64,000 nt of DNA, taken from NCBI GenBank assembly GCA_010671905.1, contig JAAHII010000001.1, positions 3,286,001 to 3,350,000 of the forward strand, written 5' to 3'. Made by a program: the position numbers and the translations under genes. The notes beneath the pieces were generated by a model that ran no database searches, was not told where the DNA came from, and saw only the letters and a program-made list of their open reading frames with translations. This document shows positions 18,625 through 26,906 of the stretch, one piece after another. This DNA comes from Leptolyngbya sp. SIOISBB (lineage in GTDB: Bacteria; Cyanobacteriota; Cyanobacteriia; Phormidesmidales; Phormidesmidaceae). Each line of letters opens with the position of its first letter. Within the stretch, counting starts at the first letter, position 1.

Positions 18625-19231
18625 ACAGCTCCACTACGGTTTGTCCTTCTAGCTGTTTAGCCCAAATTTTATTGATTCTTACTTTGAGATAAACATGAGC
18701 ATGTGAAAAGAACATAACTGATGACTCAGAATCAGCCTCGACTAGATATGCTCGCTACCTGCCCTTCTGGGCATAGAGTGCTTTAATGCAAATTCAAACC
18801 GGCACTCATAAAATCCTGAAGCCATTATAGGTCACAGCAAAAAGTGTTTTAACGCACAAACATTGGCTGTTGGTTATTTCCAATAGTCCGGACACTTTTC
18901 CAGACAAGCTCTGAAACCCTTGATTTCTCGTTAGCTAAACGGCCACGAAAAAGGCTCGAAACCCTCATTCCACCGTTGCCTTCAAAAAACTGTCCGGAGT
19001 GTTGTATCTCAAAACAGGCATTTTTCTAATCCCTTGGCACAGCGACTCATCTTCACTGGAAAGCATCAGCTCTCGAAGTTCGCTTCTCTTGGCATAGCTG
19101 CTGTACTGCTTTCATCACAGCTCATGCATCACTGCGATCATGCCTGAATATGCCTCACACCACTCAAAACGATCAAGCCGTCAGGGGTAAGCATTACGCA
19201 CCCTAGCGGCTTGTTGAATCATCAGATCGAC
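18625..19231. other. Gene-poor spacer upstream of the moeB-type gene end
   Basis: About 600 bases without a credible gene on either strand. The only structure seen is a pair of inverted TCCGGACA motifs at 18888 and 18998, annotated separately as a possible miniature element. No tRNA or terminator recognised. Confidence 0.3.
18888..18998. repeat. Possible miniature inverted-repeat element
   Basis: TCCGGACACTTTT at the left and its near-inverse (AAAAACTGTCCGGA) at the right bound a 111-base segment with no coding capacity. This looks like the terminal inverted repeats of a small non-autonomous element. No target duplication is visible, so the call is tentative. Confidence 0.25.
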
Positions 19232-20404
19232 TTAATACTGTGGGACTGATGGATCGACTTCTTCGCTCCAGGCGAGGATGCCGCCGGCGACGTTGGTGCC
19301 TTCGATGCCGCTTTCCTTTAGAATGCCGAGGGCTTTGGCCGATCGCACTCCCGAGCGACAATGCACCACGAGCTCATGACCATTGAGTAGCGACTTCACC
19401 TTCTCGACACCTTCACCGTCTTCGATATCTGGCAGGGGCACCAATACCGCGCCGGGAATCTGTGCGATGTCCCACTCATGGGGATTTCGCACATCTAAGA
19501 GCAGCACCTCATCGCCTTTGTCATCCAGTAGCGCCTTCAGCTCTTTGACACTCATTTCTGGCACCGCTGACTGTTCAGCTTCTTCAGCCGCTCTGGCTTG
19601 GGGAATGCCACAGAACTGGTCGTAATCGATCAGTTCCTTAATGACTGGACGGACCGGGTTAGGCCGCAGCTTCAGCTCTCGGAAGCTCATGTCAAGGGCG
19701 TTATACAACATAAGACGACCGCTCAAAGTGGTGCCTTTCCCCGTGATGATTTTGACGGTTTCTGTCGCTTGAATAGTCCCAATGATGCCGCACAAGACAC
19801 CCAGCACACCGCCTTCAGCACAGGAGGGGACCATGCCAGGTGGCGGGGGCTCAGGGTAGAGATCGCGATAGTTGGGGCCATCTTCGTAGTTAAAGACGGT
19901 GGCCTGCCCTTCAAATCGGAAGATGGAGCCGTAGACGTTGGGTTTGTTCAGCAACACACAGGCATCGTTGACTAGATAGCGGGTGGGGAAGTTATCGGTG
20001 CCATCCACTACGACGTCGTAGGGCTCCATGATGTCGAGCGCGTTCTCGGCAGATAAGCGAGTTTCGTAGAGGTCAACCTGGCAAAACGGGTTGATTTCCA
20101 AAATACGGTTTTTGGCCGACTCGATTTTGGGTTTGCCGACCCAAGAGGTGCTGTGGATGACCTGTCGCTGCAGGTTGGACTTATCCACAATGTCAAAATC
20201 GACAATGCCGATGCGACCAATGCCGGCTGCTGCCAAATACAGCAATAAAGGAGAACCGAGGCCGCCGGTGCCGATGCAGAGTACGCTAGCCGCTTTTAGA
20301 CGTTTTTGTCCTTCAAGGCCGATCTCAGGCAAGATCAGGTGTCTAGAAAAGCGCTCGTACTCCTCGGGATGCAATTGAATTTCGTCAAGGTTCGGATTGA
20401 GCAT
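19232..20404 (-). CDS. moeB: MoeB/ThiF-type adenylyltransferase with C-terminal rhodanese domain
   Basis: Residues about 15-260 form the E1-like adenylating domain: HLILPEIGLEGQKRL, the nucleotide-binding GTGGLGSPLLLYLAAAGIG, DFDIVDKSNLQRQV, and VVDGTDNFPTRYLVND. Residues about 285-390 are a rhodanese domain with LLLDVRNPHEW and the active loop HCRSGVRSAK. The enzyme activates the C-terminal Gly-Gly of a ubiquitin-like sulfur carrier (MoaD or ThiS) and can supply the persulfide for molybdopterin or thiamine synthesis. This fused form is common in cyanobacteria. 390 aa is complete. It is monocistronic and divergent from the guanidine locus. Confidence 0.93.
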   Translation of the reverse strand: MLNPNLDEIQLHPEEYERFSRHLILPEIGLEGQKRLKAASVLCIGTGGLGSPLLLYLAAAGIGRIGIVDFDIVDKSNLQRQVIHSTSWVGKPKIESAKNRILEINPFCQVDLYETRLSAENALDIMEPYDVVVDGTDNFPTRYLVNDACVLLNKPNVYGSIFRFEGQATVFNYEDGPNYRDLYPEPPPPGMVPSCAEGGVLGVLCGIIGTIQATETVKIITGKGTTLSGRLMLYNALDMSFRELKLRPNPVRPVIKELIDYDQFCGIPQARAAEEAEQSAVPEMSVKELKALLDDKGDEVLLLDVRNPHEWDIAQIPGAVLVPLPDIEDGEGVEKVKSLLNGHELVVHCRSGVRSAKALGILKESGIEGTNVAGGILAWSEEVDPSVPQY

Positions 20405-20752
20405 GGCTTAGAGCAGAAGCGTTAACGCTATTTACAGAAGTACAAACAATAATCTGAGCAAGGGGTCGCGTAGTCACAAGATAATCATCTTACCGTTCAT
20501 TGCTAAGGTCTTGGTTGATCCCAACGGTGATCCCCAGCGAATCCTCAACATTTCTATAGGCGATCGCGCCTGTTTCCCCTAAGTAACTCGCCAGTCTTGA
20601 ACTGATCATAGCCATGCCGATCTTTGCAACATGATAGTTTTCAAGGGTTTCAGGCGGCGTCTCTGAGTCTATTGCAACGGCTATCACCAACCCTTGAGAC
20701 TAGTTTCGGTCTGGGGTGCTTCAAGCGCTGGGCTGGCGCAAAAGCAGTATCC
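20405..20752. other. Spacer between moeB and the guanidine locus
   Basis: About 350 bases precede the NtcA-type box. A 66-codon minus-strand frame (20490-20690) is open but shows no recognisable domain, and may be a remnant. The moeB promoter should lie near 20410-20480. No other structure was seen. Confidence 0.3.
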
Positions 20753-20766
20753 GTATCATTGGTTAC
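20753..20766 (+). promoter_or_regulatory. Candidate NtcA box upstream of the guanidine riboswitch
   Basis: GTATCATTGGTTAC fits the NtcA consensus GTA-N8-TAC exactly. A candidate -10 hexamer AATAAT starts 24 bases downstream (20790-20795), the spacing of class II NtcA-activated promoters. Transcription would start near 20800, just ahead of the riboswitch aptamer. The match is short, so functional binding is an inference supported by position and by nitrogen-related cargo. Confidence 0.55.
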
Positions 20767-20848
20767 CGCAATCGACAAACGGACTCATGAATAATCCATC
20801 TCAGATTCGTCAATCCATCGCCTAGAGAGGGTGGTTAATTATTGAGCT

Positions 20849-20974
20849 TCTAGGGTTCCGGTTTCTCTGTGTTGGAGAGGTGTCTGGTCCGAGAGAAGCG
20901 GCTGATCAAGTGGCAACTTCAAGGTGTCCTCTTTGACTGATCAGTACACGGCGGGATAAAAGCCCGGGAGGTTT
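20849..20974 (+). ncRNA. Guanidine-I (ykkC class) riboswitch aptamer
   Basis: The conserved blocks of the ykkC guanidine-I aptamer occur in order: CTAGGGTTCCG at 20850, TGGTCCGAGAGAAGC near 20883, and ACACGGCGGGATAAAAGCCC near 20946. A P3-like stem pairs CTGATCA (20902) with TGATCAG (20936). The aptamer binds guanidinium. It sits about 90 bases upstream of a GdmH-type guanidine hydrolase gene, the known genetic context in cyanobacteria. An overlapping terminator stem follows. Confidence 0.93.
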
Positions 20975-21014
20975 AGCAGCACGCGATCGCGCTGTTTCCT
21001 CTCGGGCTTTTAGT
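20958..21014 (+). terminator. Riboswitch expression platform: conditional intrinsic terminator
   Basis: AAAAGCCCGGGAGG (20958) can pair with CCTCTCGGGCTTTT (20999-21012) to form a long GC-rich stem with an inner CAGC/GCTG helix and a terminal T-run. The left arm is also the conserved 3' end of the aptamer. Ligand binding should therefore hold it in the aptamer and prevent termination, an ON switch. The exclusive pairing is directly visible; the switching is inferred. Confidence 0.85.
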
Positions 21015-21064
21015 ATTGGGAAAACCGGGTGACCGGACAAGTGTATTGAGCAAAAGGAACGGCT

Positions 21065-22237
21065 ATGACAGACGAACCGACCTTCCGTAGGCCGAGTGAA
21101 GCAAATGAGGCTCTGGAAAAAGAAACGCGGCTCCCCATGACCGGCTGGCAGCAGGAAGTCGATCAGGGCTTGGAATATGGGTTGGAAGCGGCGGAGAGTA
21201 TTCGAGATCGCACCATTCCCACCTTTTCTCGGGGTGAACTGCCCCACTATGCGGGCATTAATACCTTTCTGAAAGCCCCTTACATCGAAGATGTGAGAAA
21301 TGTGGGCAATTACGATGTGGCGATCGTCGGTGTACCCCACGACTCTGGTACCACCTACCGTCCGGGCACCCGCTTCGGCCCTCAAGGCATTCGCAAAATT
21401 TCTGCGCTCTACACCCCCTACAATTTCGAGTTCGGCGTGGATCTACGAGAGCAGATCACCCTGTGCGATGTCGGTGATGTCTTCACCATTCCCGCTAATA
21501 ACGAAAAGTCCTTCGACCAGATTTCGAAAGGCATTGCCCATATCTTCAGTTCTGGGGCGTTCCCCATCATCCTCGGCGGTGACCACTCCATCGGCTTCCC
21601 CACCGTGCGGGGCGTGTGCCGTCATTTGGGCGATAAAAAAGTCGGCATCATCCACTTCGATCGCCACGTCGATACCCAAGAAACCGACCTCGACGAGCGG
21701 ATGCACACCTGTCCTTGGTTCCACGCCACCAACATGGAGAATGCGCCCGCCAAGAACCTAGTGCAGTTGGGAATTGGCGGTTGGCAGGTGCCGCGTCAGG
21801 GGGTCAAGGTCTGTCGCGAACGGGGTACCAACATTCTCACCGTCACTGACATTACTGAAATGGGGTTGGATGCTGCGGCTGATTTTGCGATCGAAAAAGC
21901 CACGGACGGCACTGATTGTGTCTGGATTAGCTTCGATATTGACTGCATTGATGCGGGCTTTGTCCCTGGCACCGGCTGGCCGGAACCTGGTGGCCTCATG
22001 CCTCGCGAAGCTCTGTACCTGCTCAAGCGCATCGTGCAGGAAACCACCGTTTGCGGCATCGAAGTTGTGGAAGTCTCCCCCCCTTATGACGTCAGCGACA
22101 TGACGGCCCTCATGGCGACCCGAGTCATTTGCGACACCATGGCTCACTTGGTGTTGTCAGGGCAGCTCCCTCGGCAGGAAAAGCCCAGTTACATTCATGC
22201 GGAAGCGAACATGAACGTTGATCAGGCGTGGGAGTAG
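21065..22237 (+). CDS. gdmH: Guanidine hydrolase (GdmH-type ureohydrolase)
   Basis: A ureohydrolase-fold enzyme of 390 aa. Metal ligands are visible as H174 (GGDHS), D199-H201-D203 (HFDRHVDTQ) and D291/D293 (SFDIDCID). The C-terminal site loop reads DAGFVPGTGWPEPGGL, and an N-terminal extension precedes the agmatinase-like core. Cyanobacterial members such as Synechocystis Sll1077, once annotated agmatinase, are nickel-dependent guanidine hydrolases giving urea and ammonia. The guanidine-I riboswitch upstream and HypA/HypB-like nickel chaperones downstream in the same operon make GdmH the best call. An AAAGGA ribosome site precedes the ATG. An ordinary agmatinase is the main alternative but fits the context poorly. 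Confidence 0.93.
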   Translation: MTDEPTFRRPSEANEALEKETRLPMTGWQQEVDQGLEYGLEAAESIRDRTIPTFSRGELPHYAGINTFLKAPYIEDVRNVGNYDVAIVGVPHDSGTTYRPGTRFGPQGIRKISALYTPYNFEFGVDLREQITLCDVGDVFTIPANNEKSFDQISKGIAHIFSSGAFPIILGGDHSIGFPTVRGVCRHLGDKKVGIIHFDRHVDTQETDLDERMHTCPWFHATNMENAPAKNLVQLGIGGWQVPRQGVKVCRERGTNILTVTDITEMGLDAAADFAIEKATDGTDCVWISFDIDCIDAGFVPGTGWPEPGGLMPREALYLLKRIVQETTVCGIEVVEVSPPYDVSDMTALMATRVICDTMAHLVLSGQLPRQEKPSYIHAEANMNVDQAWE

Positions 22238-22240
22238 GAC

Positions 22241-22609
22241 ATGCACGAAACCGACATGACCAAAGCGCTGATCATGACGATTCGGGAATGGCGAGACTCA
22301 CAGCCAGAGAAGCCCCCGGTGGAGCGTGTTTTCCTCACTGTGGGGCAATTCACCTGTGTGGAACCAGCCAGTTTGCAGTTCGCGTTTGAGGTGCAGACCC
22401 GAGGCACGTTTTTGGATGGGGCTGAATTGATCATCCAAGAGACGCCGCTGATCGCTTTTTGCCATACCTGTCAGGCGGAATATCGACCCGAAATGGGACT
22501 GCAATATGCCTGCCCTACCTGCAGATCGCCCCTCGATGACATTCGCTCTGGTCGCGAACTGAAAATCGATCGCGTCCAATACGCGACCTCTTCTGCCCCG
22601 ATACCCTGA
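22241..22609 (+). CDS. ghaA: HypA-like nickel chaperone for GdmH
   Basis: The 122-residue protein begins MHE, the nickel-binding N-terminus of HypA, and carries a zinc site of two pairs (CHTC and CPTC) near residues 75-95. HypA delivers nickel with HypB. It starts 3 bases after gdmH, so translation is coupled. No hydrogenase structural genes are in the window. Homologues clustered with gdmH are known accessory proteins for loading nickel into the guanidine hydrolase, so I infer that role rather than hydrogenase maturation. Confidence 0.9.
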   Translation: MHETDMTKALIMTIREWRDSQPEKPPVERVFLTVGQFTCVEPASLQFAFEVQTRGTFLDGAELIIQETPLIAFCHTCQAEYRPEMGLQYACPTCRSPLDDIRSGRELKIDRVQYATSSAPIP

Positions 22610-22680
22610 CTCGGTTATGTCAGCGTTCGTCCAGGTTCGGCCTGCTGAATTTCTGATCCTTCACCGTTCACTTCCTCGCT

Positions 22681-24042
22681 ATGTCCACGCAAGTCGTTTC
22701 CGAAATCGCTAGTCTCAAATCTTCCCTAGAGTCTCAGGGAGTCAGATATGCGTTGGCGAGTTATGTCGACATTCACGGCATGTCGAAGGCGAAGATGGTA
22801 CCGCTGAGCCATCTGGGACAAATGATGCAAGGGTCAGAACTCTTTACTGGTGCAGCTCTGGATGGTGTGCCTCAAGACATTAGCGATGAAGAAGTGGCGG
22901 CGCTGCCTGATCCGCAGTCAGCCACCATCCTGCCCTGGAACAAACAAGTTGTCTGGTTCGCCAGTGATCTCTATCTCTCTGGACAACCCTTTGAAGCCTG
23001 CTGTCGCAGCATCTTAAAACGCACGTTGGATAAGGCGGCGAGCCTAGGATTCACCTTTAATCTGGGCATAGAGACCGAATTCTTTGTCTTTAAGGAAACT
23101 GAAGGCGGCGGCTTTGAACCGATTAGCGATCGCGACACCTTAGCTAAACCCTGTTACGACCTGACGGGGCTGCTCGACAACTACAGTTGGTTGACTGAGC
23201 TGGTGGAGGCCATGAACCACCTGGGCTGGGATGTATATTCCTTTGATCATGAGGATGCTAACGGTCAGTTTGAGACCGACTTTGCCTATGCCGATGCGCT
23301 GACGATGAGCGATCGCCTCACCTTTTTTCGGTTGATGGCGAAAGAAATCGCCCGTAAACACGGCTATTTTGCCAGCTTTATGCCGAAACCCTTTGCCAAC
23401 CGCACTGGTAGCGGTGCGCATTACAACATGTCGCTCGCTGATATGGAATCGGGCAAAAATCTCTTTGAAGATCGCACCGATCCACGCGGCTGCCAGCTGT
23501 CTCAACTGGGTTATCAATTTCTCGCGGGTATTTTGCGCCATGCCCCCGCCATTTGTGCTGTTACCTGCCCTACTGTCAATAGCTACAAACGGTTGGTTCG
23601 TAAGGGCAGCATGTCAGGCTTTACCTGGGCACCGGTATATATTTGCTACGGCAACAATAACCGTACCAACATGCTCCGGATTCCTTTGGCCGGTGGGCGA
23701 GTGGAGTGTCGAGCGGCGGATATTGCCACGAATCTCTATCTCGGGGCAGCCATGATTTTGGCGGCGGGGTTAGAGGGGATTGAGCAGGGCCTCGACCCGG
23801 GCGAGCCCCATACCGAAAACATGTACAACTACACCCTGCCAGAACTGGATGCTATGGGCATCGATCTGCTACCGCGAAACTTGCAAGAGGCGATCGATGC
23901 TTTTGAGCGTGATCCCCTGAGCGCTGCAGTGATGGGGCCATTGATGTATCGCACCTATACCGATTTCAAACGCCAAGAATGGGAGGAGTATCACACCCAC
24001 ATTTCTGACTGGGAGCATCAACGCTATCTGAAATTTTTCTGA
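22681..24042 (+). CDS. glnT: GlnT-type (type III-like) glutamine synthetase
   Basis: A glutamine synthetase-fold ligase of 453 aa with the metal motif GIETEFFVF, NGQFETDF, the ATP-site sequence SGAHYNMSL, and NNRTNMLRI near the substrate arginine. It belongs to the GlnT branch, which includes glutamine synthetases and gamma-glutamylmethylamide synthetases, rather than the housekeeping GlnA. It lies within the guanidine operon between the nickel chaperone genes. It could capture the ammonia released by GdmH. Because this branch accepts other amines, an amine or guanidino substrate cannot be excluded. Substrate identity is therefore inference. Confidence 0.85.
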   Translation: MSTQVVSEIASLKSSLESQGVRYALASYVDIHGMSKAKMVPLSHLGQMMQGSELFTGAALDGVPQDISDEEVAALPDPQSATILPWNKQVVWFASDLYLSGQPFEACCRSILKRTLDKAASLGFTFNLGIETEFFVFKETEGGGFEPISDRDTLAKPCYDLTGLLDNYSWLTELVEAMNHLGWDVYSFDHEDANGQFETDFAYADALTMSDRLTFFRLMAKEIARKHGYFASFMPKPFANRTGSGAHYNMSLADMESGKNLFEDRTDPRGCQLSQLGYQFLAGILRHAPAICAVTCPTVNSYKRLVRKGSMSGFTWAPVYICYGNNNRTNMLRIPLAGGRVECRAADIATNLYLGAAMILAAGLEGIEQGLDPGEPHTENMYNYTLPELDAMGIDLLPRNLQEAIDAFERDPLSAAVMGPLMYRTYTDFKRQEWEEYHTHISDWEHQRYLKFF

Positions 24043-24059
24043 CCCCCGCTAGCCTGTAC

Positions 24060-24079
24060 GGGCGCACGGCCGTGCGCCC
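24060..24079. repeat. 20-bp palindromic REP-like repeat
   Basis: GGGCGCACGGCCGTGCGCCC is a perfect palindrome in the gap between glnT and ghaB. A sister copy (GGGCGCAAGGCCTTGCGCCC) is at 30646-30665. It may act as a transcript hairpin within the operon. Confidence 0.75.
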
Positions 24080-24096
24080 CAACCCTTACAAAAACC

Positions 24097-24786
24097 ATGC
24101 ACCAAATCATCGACGAATCCCTTGGCATTAATCTGCTCCACGCGAATCAAGAAGGAGCCGACCACAATCGCGCTCACTTCGACGAATGGGGTATTACCTG
24201 CCTCAACCTCATGAGCAGCCCCGGCGCGGGTAAAACTGCCCTGCTCGAAAAGACCCTCGCTAGTCTCACCGATGACCTTAACATGGCCGTCATCGAAGGC
24301 GATATGACCACTGAGTTAGATGCCGATCGCCTCCGCCAATACAACGTCCCCGTCATCGCTATCAATACGGGCCGTGCCTGCCATCTGGATGCGCGCATGG
24401 TGGCTGGCGGTATTCATACCCTGTCCCATGACTACACCCCCGCCGATCTGGATCTGGTCATTGTCGAAAACGTCGGCAATCTCGTTTGCCCCGCTGAGTT
24501 TGAAGTGGGTGAACATGCCAAGGTGGCGTTGCTTAGCGTCACCGAAGGGGAAGACAAGCCGCTGAAATATCCCGTCATGTTCCGGGAGGCAGATGTGCTT
24601 TTGATTACAAAAATTGATCTCGCTCCCTACTTAGATGTGGACTTAGAGCGCATTGAAGCCAATGTGCGTCAAATTAATCCCCACGTCACCGTGATTCCCG
24701 TGTCTGCCAAAACGGAAGCTGGATTAGAGAGCTGGTTCGACTGGGTGCAGTCCGCTGTGAAGTCCCCTGCTTTGACTTCTGCTTAA
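24097..24786 (+). CDS. ghaB: HypB-like nickel-insertion GTPase for GdmH
   Basis: A SIMIBI-class GTPase of 229 aa: P-loop [14 protein letters not shown], switch region [12 protein letters not shown], conserved GRACHLDA (metal-binding Cys-His at the dimer interface), [12 protein letters not shown] and the base-specific TKID. It lacks the long histidine-rich N-terminus of some HypB proteins. HypB uses GTP hydrolysis to drive nickel transfer. Together with the HypA-like gene in the same operon it is predicted to load nickel into GdmH. glnT separates it from ghaA. Confidence 0.9.
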   Translation: MHQIIDESLGINLLHANQEGADHNRAHFDEWGITCLNLMSSPGAGKTALLEKTLASLTDDLNMAVIEGDMTTELDADRLRQYNVPVIAINTGRACHLDARMVAGGIHTLSHDYTPADLDLVIVENVGNLVCPAEFEVGEHAKVALLSVTEGEDKPLKYPVMFREADVLLITKIDLAPYLDVDLERIEANVRQINPHVTVIPVSAKTEAGLESWFDWVQSAVKSPALTSA

Positions 24787-24831
24787 CGAAGTTCGTTGCT
24801 CTTTAGTTGTGTTCACTCTCTAGAAAAAACT

Positions 24832-25884
24832 ATGAAACGTCGTTCCATTTTGCCAGTCTTGCTGGCTTTCTTTTCTACCTTATTCATTACCTTTAGCTGC
24901 GCTCAACAGCCCACGGATACCGGCACTGCCGAAGACCCGGCACCGGAAACGGCAGCGCTCATTAATGAGGAGCCCATCGTGATGGGCTATAGCAGTTGGG
25001 CGGGTTGGTGGCCCTGGGCGATCGCTGAAGCTGAAGGGCTGTTCGAAGCCAATGGTGTCAACGTCAATCTCATCTGGTTCGATGGCTATCTAGAGTCGAT
25101 GCAGGCGCTCGCTTCTGGTCAGCTCGATGCCAATTGCCAAACCCTCAACGACACTATTTCCTTTGCGGGTGAAGCAGTGAATGGTGAAGTTGCCGTGGTT
25201 GTTAACGATAACTCTGCTGGTAACGATAAGGTGATCGTCGCCCCCGACATCAATACTGTAGAAGACTTAGTCGGCAAGTCTGTGGCCCTTGAAGAAGGCG
25301 TTGTCGGCGACTTCTTATTAACCCTGGCGCTAGAAGATGCGGGTCTGTCTCGTGAAGACGTCAATGTTGAAAACCTGGAAACTGGCGCTGCTGCGGCTGC
25401 CTTTGCCGCTGGTCAGGCTGACGGTTTCGCTGGCTGGGTACCCTTTTGGGAAACGGCGCTATCCCGCGAAGGTAGCAAAGAACTGACCAGTTCTGCTGAC
25501 TTCCCTGGGGCGATTCCGGATTTGCTGGTGGTCACGCAAATCCTGATTGATGAACAGCCTGAGGTGGTGCAAGCCCTGGTCAATACCTGGTTCGACATTC
25601 TGGCTTTCATCGACGACAACCAAGAACGCGCCTACGAAATCATGGCCGATCGCGCCAGCGTCAGTGCCGAAGATTTTGAACGCTATCTCGAAGGCACCCG
25701 CTTCTTCACCCTAGAAGACAACTTAGAAGCCTTTACTCCCGGCGACAGCATGGTGCACATGCCCTTTGCCGCTGAGGAAATGGCGGACTTCATGGTGGGA
25801 GTCGGCTTCATTCCCGAAGCGCCTGATTTAGAAGCGGTGTTAGATGACCAGTTTGTCACTGCATATGCGGACGCGGCGGCGTAG
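24832..25884 (+). CDS. ABC transporter substrate-binding lipoprotein (NMT1/SsuA-like)
   Basis: The N-terminus is a lipoprotein signal (MKRRSILPVLLAFFSTLF then FSCAQQ with Cys as lipid anchor). The mature part is a periplasmic type II binding protein of the nitrate/sulfonate/taurine (NMT1) family: MGYSSWAGWWPWAIAEAEGL, ALASGQLDANC, EDLVGKSVALEEG, GQADGFAGWVPFWE. The abundant Trp and acidic residues suit a small cationic ligand. Placed behind gdmH and its chaperones, it probably binds guanidine or a guanidino compound, which is inference. The ATG at 24832 is chosen over an upstream in-frame start at 24796 that would spoil the signal peptide. Confidence 0.88.
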   Translation: MKRRSILPVLLAFFSTLFITFSCAQQPTDTGTAEDPAPETAALINEEPIVMGYSSWAGWWPWAIAEAEGLFEANGVNVNLIWFDGYLESMQALASGQLDANCQTLNDTISFAGEAVNGEVAVVVNDNSAGNDKVIVAPDINTVEDLVGKSVALEEGVVGDFLLTLALEDAGLSREDVNVENLETGAAAAAFAAGQADGFAGWVPFWETALSREGSKELTSSADFPGAIPDLLVVTQILIDEQPEVVQALVNTWFDILAFIDDNQERAYEIMADRASVSAEDFERYLEGTRFFTLEDNLEAFTPGDSMVHMPFAAEEMADFMVGVGFIPEAPDLEAVLDDQFVTAYADAAA

Positions 25885-25895
25885 CGAGATATGAA

Positions 25896-26013
25896 GGTAG
25901 CAGGGTCTGAGGGTGGAAGGGTATGAGAGTCGACCATAAGGACACACGGCAACCATCGTTTCTCCCCATTCACCCAACCACCCTGCTACTCAGCTACCCG
26001 ACCACCCTGCTAC
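25896..26013. repeat. Inverted GTAGCAGGGT repeat cluster, no coding capacity
   Basis: GGTAGCAGGGT at 25896 is mirrored by two ACCCTGCTAC copies ending at 25990 and 26013, with related GGGTGGAAGGGTATGAG and CACCCAACC around them. It fills most of the gap between the binding-protein and permease genes. The same motifs form the arms around the four-helix-bundle gene at 26907-27405, so this may be a non-coding relative of that element. Confidence 0.55.
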
Positions 26014-26055
26014 TAAATTGGAAACTCTCAACCTAACCTCTCTCAAGGTCTCACC

Positions 26056-26904
26056 ATGACGGTTATCCCCTCGTCATCCACATATTCAGAGTCGCCGACG
26101 ACAGCCCAAAGTCTGAAACCCACAGTCTTTTGGCGCATTGCTGAAGACATTCCCAAAAACCTGAAATGGGTCTTGATGGTGATGTCAGTGCTGGTGCCGT
26201 TTTTACTGTGGTGGGCGATCGCCAGCACGGGTTGGGTTGATCCCAAGTTCTTGCCGACACCAGGGATGGTCGGGGCCGCACTGGTGAATTTAGGCCAGGA
26301 GGGCTATTTGCTGACCGATACCTTAGCGAGTTTTTTGCGGGTATCGGCAGGCTTTTTGCTAGCAGCGTTAGCCGCGATTCCCTTAGGAATTGGCATGGGA
26401 GCTTTTCGTAGCGTGCGATCGCTGACGGAACCCCTAGTCGGCATCGTGCGCTATATGCCGGCGCCAGCCTTCATTCCCCTGTTGGTCATTTACCTGGGCT
26501 TGGGTGAAGAACCGAAAGTTGCCCTGATTTTCATTGGCACCGTGTTTTTCAACACGCTGATGATTATGGATGCAGTCAAGTTTGTGCCCAAAGAGCTGAT
26601 TGAGACGACCTATACCTTGGGAGGCGATCGCCGCCAAGTGCTGCTACAAGTCATTACCCCTTACGTCGTCCCCAGCATCTTCGACACTCTACGCGTTAAC
26701 ATGGCCGCCTCTTGGAATCTGGTCATCGTCGCCGAACTCGTCGCTGCCGATAGTGGCCTTGGTAAACGTATCGCTCTATCCCAAAAATTCTTTCAGACTG
26801 ACGATATCTTTGCCTGTCTGATTGTGCTCGGCCTCATTGGTTTCATCCTTGATCTATCCCTGCAAGCGGCGATGCGGATGACCTGTAAATGGGCGGTGAA
26901 GTAG
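26056..26904 (+). CDS. ABC transporter permease (SsuC/TauC-like)
   Basis: A 282-residue integral membrane permease of the BPD_transp_1 family with about six helices. The coupling EAA-like loop is seen around LIETTYTLGGDRRQVLLQVITPYVVPSIFDTLR, with NMAASWNLVIVAELVAADSGLGKRI after it (quoted in part). This subfamily pairs with NMT1-type binding proteins. The ATG at 26056 matches the expected N-terminus. It belongs to the guanidine-linked importer, although an antisense element separates it from its ATPase gene. Confidence 0.9.
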   Translation: MTVIPSSSTYSESPTTAQSLKPTVFWRIAEDIPKNLKWVLMVMSVLVPFLLWWAIASTGWVDPKFLPTPGMVGAALVNLGQEGYLLTDTLASFLRVSAGFLLAALAAIPLGIGMGAFRSVRSLTEPLVGIVRYMPAPAFIPLLVIYLGLGEEPKVALIFIGTVFFNTLMIMDAVKFVPKELIETTYTLGGDRRQVLLQVITPYVVPSIFDTLRVNMAASWNLVIVAELVAADSGLGKRIALSQKFFQTDDIFACLIVLGLIGFILDLSLQAAMRMTCKWAVK

Positions 26905-26906
26905 GA

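Noticed and set aside
20490-20690. Small 66-codon minus-strand gene
   Set aside because: No motif, ribosome site or neighbour supports it; may be a remnant.
20906-21385. Minus-strand open frame of 159 codons over the riboswitch and gdmH start
   Set aside because: It is antisense to the conserved aptamer and to a well supported gene; the protein shows no domain.
21065-22237. Agmatinase (speB) or arginase
   Set aside because: The guanidine riboswitch, nickel chaperone genes and the GWPEPGG loop fit guanidine hydrolase better.
22241-24786. Hydrogenase maturation locus (hypA, hypB)
   Set aside because: No hydrogenase subunits or other hyp genes occur in the window; the linkage to gdmH explains the two genes.
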